A stretch of 34,676 nt of DNA. It comes from Planctomycetota bacterium (lineage in GTDB: Bacteria; Planctomycetota; UBA1135; GCA-002686595). The notes beneath the pieces were generated by a model. That model was given only the letters and a program-made list of their open reading frames with translations. It ran no database searches and was not told where the DNA came from. Of the stretch, positions 26,111-31,877 are shown piece by piece (positions within the stretch are counted from its first letter, which is position 1; each line of letters opens with the position of its first letter). The stretch covers positions 1-34,676 of the forward strand of contig SMVQ01000101.1 of assembly GCA_004357655.1 (NCBI GenBank). The letters run 5' to 3'. The translations under genes were made by a program, and so were the position numbers.

Positions 26111-26550
26111 CGACGCGCGTCACCTGGGACGTCGGACCGAGGCTCGTCACCGACGCCGAGGCGACTCGGGCGGTCGAGGCGGCGCTCGAGCACGGTGGGC
26201 GATCCGGGCTGGAAGTGGAGGTTCTGCTCGTCGCGGACGCCACGCTCACGGAGCTGCACGGTCGCTTCCTCGGCGATCCGACGCCCACCGACGTGATCAC
26301 CTTCGAGCTCGGCGGCGGCGGCGGGCCCGAAGCCGAGATCTACGTCAGCGTCGACTGCGCCCGCCGGGTCGCCGCGGAACGCGGGCTCGAGCCGGCCCGC
26401 GAGCTGGCGCTCTACCTCGTCCACGGCGCGTTGCACCTCTGCGGCTTCGACGACCACGGGGCCGAAGACCGGTCGGCCATGCGGGCGGCGGAGCGCGAGG
26501 TCCTCGAGCGCCTCGGGTACGCGCCGGACCCGACGTCCCACGACGCGTGA
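26107..26550 (+). CDS. ybeY: Endoribonuclease YbeY
   Basis: A 147-aa metalloprotein involved in 16S rRNA 3'-end maturation and ribosome quality control. The start is GTG at 26107, overlapping the previous stop by 4 bp (GTGA); the longer upstream frame is Arg-rich and runs over the HD gene. Motifs: EVEVLLVADATLTELHGRFLGDPTPTDVITFEL, then AEIYVSVDCARR and the metal motif HGALHLCGFDDHG. The third His is one residue further from the first pair than in the usual HGxxHLxGYDH. The phoH-HD hydrolase-ybeY order is a conserved cluster. Confidence 0.94.
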   Translation: MTTRVTWDVGPRLVTDAEATRAVEAALEHGGRSGLEVEVLLVADATLTELHGRFLGDPTPTDVITFELGGGGGPEAEIYVSVDCARRVAAERGLEPARELALYLVHGALHLCGFDDHGAEDRSAMRAAEREVLERLGYAPDPTSHDA

Positions 26551-26915
26551 TCGCGTCGCGGCTGCACCGCGCGCGCGTCGGATCGGCGGCAACCCCGAGC
26601 GCGCCGAGCGACGACAGCCGCGATTTAATTGAGAAAACTCAAAAAAAAAGTCGGCGCGGATCGTGACGCCGGTGCACACCGAATGATGCGAGTTTGCACG
26701 CCATTCGGCCAATGGAGCGGAAGTTCGCGCCGTGCAGCTCCCGAAGCGTGTGCTTCCTAGGCGCCTGGGAACGGAACGAACAGTTGATCCGGCCGTCCCG
26801 GAGGGAGTATCCAGACATCGTACGAGCAAGTCACGGCGATCGCACGGCGGGTTTGCGTGCATCGCGAGAGCGATCGGTGGCGGGCACCACGGTACTCGGC
26901 CACCGGGAGAGTTCC
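26551..26915 (+). other. Leader region of the sigma factor gene
   Basis: No gene is seen. An AT-rich island at 26624-26650 contains a small stem TTGAG-AAAA-CTCAA (26629-26642) leading into nine A residues (26641-26649). A second hairpin pairs CCGAATG (26679-26685) with CATTCGG (26702-26708). A possible but weak promoter is TTGATC, 17 bp, GTATCC near 26784-26812. In-frame ATG codons from 26694 would extend the sigma factor by 74 poor-quality residues and were not used. Confidence 0.4.
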
Positions 26916-27731
26916 TTGGACACCAAAGCAGAGACCGCCCCAAAGAACGGCCAGACCAAGGGTCGAGGCTGTGCCCGGAAGAGCGACGAGCTCGCACGGC
27001 TCTGGGCCTCCTACCGCAAGTGCCGCAACCACGCGACGCGCAACACGCTCGTCGAGGCGTATCAGTCGCTGGTCAAGGACGTCGTTCGGCGGTTCGCCGT
27101 GCGCCTCCCGCGCTCGGTCGACCGTGGCGACCTGGAGACCGCCGCCAACGTGGGCTTGATCTCCGCGGTGGAGGGCTTCGACCCCAATCGCGGCGTGCGC
27201 TTCGAGTCGTACTGCGAGCTGCGCGCCAAGGGCGCGCTCCTGGACGAGCTCCGGACCCAGGACTGGTTTCCGCGTCCGTGGCGCCACCGGATCGAACGGC
27301 AGAAGAGGACCTTCGAACGATTGCGGGGCGAGCTGGGACGCGATCCGCTGGACGACGAGGTGGCCGAATCCATGGCCATTCCGCTCGATCGGTACCAGTC
27401 CCTGTTCGGTACGGGGATGCCCACGGCGCCGGCGGGCTCGATGCGGACGGACGAAGGCGATGACGACCGTGCCCCGGCGCTCGATATCGTGCCGGATCCG
27501 CACTCCGAGGCTCCCGGCGAGAAGCTGACCCGCGAGGAGCTGCTCCAACTGGTCGCGCAGAAGCTCACCGAGCAGGAGTACCGGGTCGTGTACCTCAAGT
27601 ACTGGGAGGACCTCTCGATGAAGGACATCGGCGAGCTGGCGGGGCTCTCCGAATCGCGCGTGTGCAAGATCCACACGCGCCTGATCGAGCGGCTGCGGGA
27701 TCGTTTTCGCGTGGACGTCGCGGAAGACTGA
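26916..27731 (+). CDS. FliA/WhiG-family RNA polymerase sigma factor
   Basis: A 271-aa alternative sigma factor. The start is TTG at 26916 with GGGAG at 26905-26909 (6-nt spacer from GGAG), giving a normal length; the longer frame starts at 26694 with unlikely sequence. Region 2 lies at about residues 44-125: LVEAYQSLVKDVVRRFAVRL, DLETAANVGLISAVEGFDPNRGVRFESYC and RAKGALLDELRTQDWFPRPWR. The R-x-Q-D-W-x-P-R motif is typical of FliA/WhiG. Region 3 follows (ERLRGELGRDPLDDEVAESM), then region 4 at about 218-262 (LTEQEYRVVYLKYWEDLSMKDIGELAGLSESRVCKIH). It may direct flagellar or developmental genes; no targets are in the window. A convergent c-di-GMP riboswitch transcript faces it. Confidence 0.93.
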   Translation: MDTKAETAPKNGQTKGRGCARKSDELARLWASYRKCRNHATRNTLVEAYQSLVKDVVRRFAVRLPRSVDRGDLETAANVGLISAVEGFDPNRGVRFESYCELRAKGALLDELRTQDWFPRPWRHRIERQKRTFERLRGELGRDPLDDEVAESMAIPLDRYQSLFGTGMPTAPAGSMRTDEGDDDRAPALDIVPDPHSEAPGEKLTREELLQLVAQKLTEQEYRVVYLKYWEDLSMKDIGELAGLSESRVCKIHTRLIERLRDRFRVDVAED

Positions 27732-27758
27732 CGATCGCTCTCGCCGGTCCAGAACGAG

Positions 27759-27792
27759 AAGAGAGCATGAGGGTGAACCCTCATGCTCTCTT
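27759..27792. terminator. Perfect 16-bp inverted repeat, likely bidirectional terminator
   Basis: AAGAGAGCATGAGGGT (27759-27774) is followed, after GA, by its exact reverse complement (27777-27792). As RNA it would form a 15-bp stem with a UGAA loop. It lies 27 bp after the sigma factor stop. On the minus strand the stem is followed by CTCGTTCTGG, slightly T-rich, and on the plus strand by GCCCGG. It probably ends both convergent transcripts. Confidence 0.8.
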
Positions 27793-28485
27793 GCCCGGTG
27801 ATGAGACACGCCGCGAGGCGAGCCTCACGATCGCGGTGTTTCAGCTAGGCCGAGACACCCCCCTGCGATCCAAGGATCCGAAGAGAACCCTACCGGGGGC
27901 GCAACGTCCGGGCTGTCCCCACAAGCCCATCGGCTGCGCGACTCCTCCACGCGAGGCTCGAAGACTCTGTCCCCACGGAGCTTCGAGCCCGATCGCCTCC
28001 TTCACCCGCGCGGGCTGGAGGTCCCCACCCCAACTCGCCGCGCAGTCTCGCCGAGCCTCGAAGGCGCGGCGATTCCTGAATTCATCTCCACCGGGGGACG
28101 GGTTCCCTGCGTTCCCGTCCCCGCTCTGCTTCTGCCGTTCCCGGTCGCTGACATCACGTGCGGCGCACTCGCGTCGCACGTCATAGGGGCGAACGCCATT
28201 CGTGGCGGGACGGAGATGGACCCGCGGGGCGCCGACCGTACGGGTGGTCGGCCGCTCTCTGTCGGGGTGACTCCACATGTCCGTCTTCACTCTTTGATCC
28301 TTGGCGTTCGCTCGGGAGTGCCCGCGCCTTGGATGAGGTGCCCGCCCCAGCCCGGCACGAAGGCCGGGCTGAGGCGCGCGGGGGAGGAAGAGCAATGGTG
28401 TCTTCCGACCCGGAGTCTCAAACCGAGGCGGGAAGGAATTCCCGTCTGCCCCTCGGATGACACCCTGGATCGGATCGACGACGTT
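27793..28485 (-). ncRNA. Candidate structured noncoding RNA behind c-di-GMP aptamer
   Basis: About 690 nt on the minus strand between the aptamer and the shared terminator. It reads as RNA rather than protein. In order: nested stems GGTGTC/GACACC (28464-28459 with 28402-28397), CCGAGG/CCTCGG inside it, and CGGGAA-TTCC-TTCCCG innermost; AGCCCGGC-loop-GCCGGGCT (28370-28349); GCCGACC/GGTCGGC (28252-28231); ACGTGCG/CGCACGT (28181-28156); GGGGACGGG/CCCGTCCCC (28122-28094); TCGCCGCGC/GCGCGGCGA (28072-28035); GGCTCGAAG/CTTCGAGCC (27989-27955). Three loops carry TGGGGAC. A 184-codon open frame (28395 to 27841) crosses the region but lacks hydrophobic core pattern and known motifs. It could still be a divergent gene. 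Confidence 0.45.
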
Positions 28486-28560
28486 CGGTAGCCCGGCTGC
28501 CCGCTAGGGGCCCGTGGCTTTGCGCCCCAGCCTTGCGGCTGGTTTGCCCTTGTCGCGCCA
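28484..28560 (-). promoter_or_regulatory. Cyclic di-GMP-I (GEMM-I) riboswitch aptamer
   Basis: Read on the minus strand, the conserved blocks occur in the right order: AGGGCAAACC (28550-28541), a P2 hairpin CCAGCC-GCAA-GGCTGG with a GNRA tetraloop (28542-28527), GCGCAAAGCC (28525-28516), ACGGG (28515-28511), a P3 helix GCCC/GGGC with loop CTAGC (28511-28499), AGCCGGG (28498-28492) and CTACCG (28491-28486). These match the GEMM-I consensus GGCAAACC, GNRA, GACGCAAAGCC, ACGGG, AGCCGGG, TTACCG nearly base for base. AGGGC keeps G where, from memory, cGAMP-selective variants have A. It lies directly after a candidate promoter, and no recognisable gene follows. Confidence 0.9.
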
Positions 28561-28575
28561 TCTTCGGAGCGTTGG

Positions 28576-28604
28576 ACAGTACCTTGGAAATTGCAATTGA
28601 GCAA
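28576..28604 (-). promoter_or_regulatory. Candidate sigma70-type promoter of the riboswitch RNA
   Basis: On the minus strand TTGCTC (28604-28599) and TACTGT (28581-28576) are separated by exactly 17 bp. Transcription would begin near 28569, about ten bases before the aptamer. The spacer contains a perfect 10-bp palindrome AATTGCAATT (28598-28589), which stands out in this GC-rich DNA and could be an operator. Confidence 0.55.
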
Positions 28605-29009
28605 ACGGCGAGGGAGGATTCACCCGTGGAAGGTTTTTCCGTGCGACGAAAAGCCCGTGGTAGCAGGCGATTGCGACGATCGAGGGGGCGCGGAGCGACG
28701 CGAGAAACGGGCGAATCGGAAGCGAATCGGGCTCGATCAGGGACGGCACGGGTCGGGTGTGGATTTGCATCTGAGCAAGAACCAGGGATCCCAGCCTGCC
28801 ATGCGGCGCTCGCGGCGACGGGTCCATCCCCTCACGCTCGTCTGGCCCGGATGCGGCTCGCAGACGGGCTCGAACGGCTGCTCAGGATGGAATCCAGACC
28901 CCACGGGTCCGTGGGCTCATCCGCGATGGGGAGGTGTCGCGGGAATCCAACGGTGTGGGGCGCGGGTGGGCACGGGCCCGGGCGCGCTGGAGCCATGACC
29001 GGCCTCGCC
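28605..29009. other. Gap between riboswitch promoter and kdsA
   Basis: About 400 bases with no convincing gene. CCCACGG-GT-CCGTGGG (28900-28915) is a short perfect hairpin about 95 bp after the kdsA stop and may serve as its terminator. Open frames on the plus strand are shadows or random in composition. Confidence 0.35.
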
Positions 29010-29849
29010 CTACGCCGAGGGTCCGCCGCGCACAGCCTCGGATACGGCGAGCACCCCGTCGACGACGCGTGGGAACTCATCAAGGCGCAACATGTTCGGA
29101 CCGTCCGAGGGCGAGGAGTCGGGGTCGGGGTGGACCTCGAAGAACAGCCCGTCGATCTCGCCCGTCGCGACGGCGGCCCGCGCGAGGGCCGGTACGAGCG
29201 TGCGATCGCCGCCCGTCTTGTCGCCGAGCGCTCCCGGCTCCTGCACCGAGTGCGTCGCGTCGAACACGACCGGGCAGCCCGTCGCCGCCAGATGGCGGAA
29301 GCCGGCCATGTCGACCACCAGCCGACCGTATCCGAACGAGGTTCCGCGCTCGGTCAGGATCACGTTGGGATTGCCCGACTCAGTCACCTTCCGGACCGTG
29401 TTGCGCATGTCCCAGGGGCTCAGGAACTGGCCCTTCTTGATGTTGACGACCTTCCCCGTCCGGGCCGCGGCGACGAGCAGGTCCGTCTGGCGGCAGAGGA
29501 ACGCTGGGATCTGGAGCACGTCGACGATCTCGCCCACCACGGAGCATTGATCCGGGACGTGGACGTCGGTGAGCACGGGTACGCCGAGCGAGGCCTTGAT
29601 GTCGGCGAGCCACTCGAGTCCGAGCTCCAGGCCCACTCCGCGGCCCGAGTCGAGGCTGGAGCGGTTCGCCTTGTCGAAGCTCGCCTTGAAGATGAAAGTC
29701 GCGCCCCGATCCGCGAACAGCTCGGCCAGGCGTCCGGCGATCTCGAACGCGAGCTCGCGCGTCTCGAGCACGCAGGGGCCCGAGATGAAGAAGGGCTTTT
29801 CGCCGCGCAGGGGTCGCCCGCCGACCTCGACCTCGTGTCGCTCCGCCAT
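29010..29849 (-). CDS. kdsA: 3-deoxy-8-phosphooctulonate synthase
   Basis: A 279-aa enzyme of normal length that condenses phosphoenolpyruvate and arabinose 5-phosphate to Kdo-8-phosphate, the precursor of the LPS inner core. Motifs: FFISGPCVLETRELA, FKASFDKANRSS, LQIPAFLCRQTDLLVAAARTGKVVNIKKGQF, ILTERGTSFGYGRLVVDM, VVFDATHSVQ and FFEVHPDPDSSPSDGPN. C26 in GPCVLE sits where the E. coli enzyme has Asn (GMNVLE), and SDGP replaces the CDGP of that enzyme; both mark the metal-dependent class. The glutamate of the usual DVHEP motif is Val (DVHVPDQ). It lies 7 bp after the kinase gene, probably one operon. Its presence supports an LPS-bearing outer membrane. Confidence 0.96.
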   Translation of the reverse strand: MAERHEVEVGGRPLRGEKPFFISGPCVLETRELAFEIAGRLAELFADRGATFIFKASFDKANRSSLDSGRGVGLELGLEWLADIKASLGVPVLTDVHVPDQCSVVGEIVDVLQIPAFLCRQTDLLVAAARTGKVVNIKKGQFLSPWDMRNTVRKVTESGNPNVILTERGTSFGYGRLVVDMAGFRHLAATGCPVVFDATHSVQEPGALGDKTGGDRTLVPALARAAVATGEIDGLFFEVHPDPDSSPSDGPNMLRLDEFPRVVDGVLAVSEAVRGGPSA

Positions 29850-29856
29850 CGCGCGC

Positions 29857-30765
29857 TCAGGGTATCAGGAGGCGATGTCGGACGCCCGTGACTTCGATCT
29901 CCACGGGCGTCTCGCCGCCGTAGTCGCCGTCGACCTGGTAGTGCTCGGGCTCGTCGGACTCGATGCGGACACGCCGGGCGGGAACCATGCGGCACGAGCC
30001 GCCCGGAAGCCGGCGGAAGATGCCCCGCAGGGCGTACCCGATCAGGGCGAGCCGGGTTCCTCGCTCGAAGAGGGACACCTCGAAGAGCCCGTCGTCGAGC
30101 ACCCGGTCGGGCGCGATTTGCATGAAGCCCCCGTAGCCGATGGTGTTGCTCACGATGACCCAGCCGTACTCGCCCGGGATGCGCTCGCCGTCGACGAACA
30201 CCCGGAGCCGCGGGGGCCGGCCCCATGCGCGAAGGGTGCGCCAGACGGCCCGAACGTACGTCCATTTCGTCACGGGACCGCTGCGGGCGATGTCGATGCT
30301 CCGGACGATGCGGCCGTCGAAGCCGACCCCCGTCACGAGAAAGGAGAGCCGGCCGTTCACTCGCGCGGTGTCGAGCCCCGTCGTGCGCCCACCCCGGATC
30401 ATGCGGATCGTCCCCGCGGGCCGGCGCGGGATTCGGAGGTCGCGGCTCATGACGTTGGCGGTGCCGAGCGGCAACACCGCGAGCGGGATCTCCGGCCGCA
30501 GCCCGGCGAGGATCTCCGCCACGGTTCCGTCCCCACCGACGGCCACGACGAGGTCCGTCTCCGGCTCGAGCGCGCCCACGCGCCGGGTGGCATCGCCCCG
30601 GGCTGCGGTGAAGTGGAGCTCGGTCTCGATCCCATCCGCGCGCAAGCCCGCCGCGAGCTCGCCCGCCATGCGGCGCGCCCTGCCGCGCCCCGCAATCGGG
30701 TTCGCGACGATGAGCGCGCGCCGGAAGTGGGGCGTGTGCTTGGGGCTCTGGGCCTCGCGGGTCAT
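29857..30765 (-). CDS. Diacylglycerol kinase-family lipid kinase
   Basis: A 302-aa member of the DagK/YegS/LCB5 lipid kinase family. The ATG at 30763-30765 is chosen because the family begins soon after it (RRALIVANPIAGRGRARR); the open frame continues far upstream across the divergent gene. Nucleotide-binding G77-G-D-G-T81 is followed by IPLAVLPLGTANVMSRDL; later come VTGVGFDGRIV and SNTIGYGGFMQIAPDRVLDDGLFEVSLF, all typical. The protein has no membrane helix and is probably a soluble kinase acting at the inner membrane. The lipid substrate cannot be told from sequence. It precedes kdsA by 7 bp and is divergent from the RmlD-like gene with 39 bp between. Confidence 0.93.
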   Translation of the reverse strand: MTREAQSPKHTPHFRRALIVANPIAGRGRARRMAGELAAGLRADGIETELHFTAARGDATRRVGALEPETDLVVAVGGDGTVAEILAGLRPEIPLAVLPLGTANVMSRDLRIPRRPAGTIRMIRGGRTTGLDTARVNGRLSFLVTGVGFDGRIVRSIDIARSGPVTKWTYVRAVWRTLRAWGRPPRLRVFVDGERIPGEYGWVIVSNTIGYGGFMQIAPDRVLDDGLFEVSLFERGTRLALIGYALRGIFRRLPGGSCRMVPARRVRIESDEPEHYQVDGDYGGETPVEIEVTGVRHRLLIP

Positions 30766-30804
30766 GAAGGGAGAGGAAAGGAGAGGCAGCGAGAGCAAGG
30801 GATC

Positions 30805-31782
30805 ATGCACAATTCGCCCATGACCCGCGCCGAAGGCACCACCCTCGTCCTGGGCGCGAGCGGGTTCCTCGGTCCGCACGTCGTGGCGGCGGCCGTGGCG
30901 CACTCGGGCGCCGAAGCGACCTTCGCCGACCCGCTCGGGCCGCCCGTCGTCGGCGCGTGCCGGCGGCCGGAGCTCGCGCCGCTGTTCTCGAACCCGCGCG
31001 ACGCCGCGGCGTGGGAAGCGACGGACCTCTCCGCGCCGGGCGCTGCGGCGGCGCTGCTCGCGCTGGTCCAACCCGAGTGCGTCGTGTCGTGTCTCGCGTT
31101 GTCCCGTGTCGACGAGTGCGAGGCAGCGCCGGAGCTCGCGCGGCGGATCAACGCCGAGGTGGCCGGCGAGGTGGCCGGGTGGTGCGCGGAGCGGGACGCG
31201 CGGCTCGTGCACGTCTCGACGGACCTTGTCTTCGGCGCGGAGGACGCGCCCGAGGGCGGGTTCACCGAAGCGGCCGCGCCGGCGCCCCGCTCGGTGTACG
31301 GCGCGACCAAGGCGGAGGCGGAGAGCCTCGTCCTGGACGCGTGCCGGGGAGCCCTCGTCGTCCGCCTGCCGCTGCTCTACGGGAACTCGGGGGGGCGCGA
31401 GCTCGGTGCCTCCGACGGGCTGCTCGCGGCCGTCGACCGGGGCGAGGATCCGCCGCTCTTCGTCGACGAGTGGCGGACGCCGCTCGAGGTGCAGAACGCC
31501 GCGGCGGCGCTCGTGGAGCTCCTGCACACGGGCGCGAGCGGCATCCTGCACGTGGCCGGGTCGTCGCGCGTCTCCCGCTACGAGCTCGGGCTCGCCGTGC
31601 TCCGCGCCATGGGGTTGCCGGAGGCCGAGGCGGTCGGGCTCGTGCGCGCGACGCACGTGGCGGATGCCTCGGCGAGTGAGCTCCGTCCGCGCGACGTTTC
31701 GCTCGAAACTTCGCGGGCGTCGGGGCTGCTCGCGACGCGTCTGCTCGGAGTGCGCGAGGGGACGGAGCGGGCGATGCGTTGA
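30805..31782 (+). CDS. RmlD-like NAD(P)-dependent sugar reductase/epimerase
   Basis: A 325-aa short-chain dehydrogenase of the extended type, closest in pattern to dTDP-4-dehydrorhamnose reductase (RmlD). The cofactor motif G17-A-S-G-F-L-G23 is at the N-terminus. VSCLALSRVDECEAAPELARRINAEV matches the RmlD block (usually AAYTxVDxAE.....NxxA). VHVSTDLVFG and Y165-G-A-T-K169 form the catalytic site, and ALVVRLPLLYG follows. ATG 30805 has AAGG a few bases upstream; ATG 30820 is an alternative five codons later. The C-terminal part is less typical, so the sugar substrate is open. It is followed by valS after 95 bp. Confidence 0.85.
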   Translation: MHNSPMTRAEGTTLVLGASGFLGPHVVAAAVAHSGAEATFADPLGPPVVGACRRPELAPLFSNPRDAAAWEATDLSAPGAAAALLALVQPECVVSCLALSRVDECEAAPELARRINAEVAGEVAGWCAERDARLVHVSTDLVFGAEDAPEGGFTEAAAPAPRSVYGATKAEAESLVLDACRGALVVRLPLLYGNSGGRELGASDGLLAAVDRGEDPPLFVDEWRTPLEVQNAAAALVELLHTGASGILHVAGSSRVSRYELGLAVLRAMGLPEAEAVGLVRATHVADASASELRPRDVSLETSRASGLLATRLLGVREGTERAMR

Positions 31783-31877
31783 GCGCCGGACCTTGACCGT
31801 CCAGCGGATGCACGTTGAAGTGTCCCGCCCGATCGACGCCCGACGCCTCGCACCGACTCCTTTCCACACGCTGCCCC

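Noticed and set aside
27841-28395. 184-codon minus-strand open frame behind the riboswitch
   Set aside because: No hydrophobic core pattern, signal or motif; rich in Arg, Gly and Pro as expected from random GC-rich DNA; strong RNA stems fit better. Not fully excluded.
27793-28485. Group I or II intron, RNase P RNA or tmRNA
   Set aside because: No group II domain V, no group I P7 core, none of the conserved RNase P or tmRNA blocks on either strand.
28620-28690. Second, degenerate GEMM-like stretch on the plus strand (GACGAAAAGCC, TAGCAGG)
   Set aside because: Lacks the GGCAAACC strand, a GNRA hairpin and the closing ACCG.
29569-30804. Long 5' extension of the RmlD-like frame
   Set aside because: It runs antisense to kdsA and the kinase gene; the Rossmann motif starts just after the ATG at 30805.
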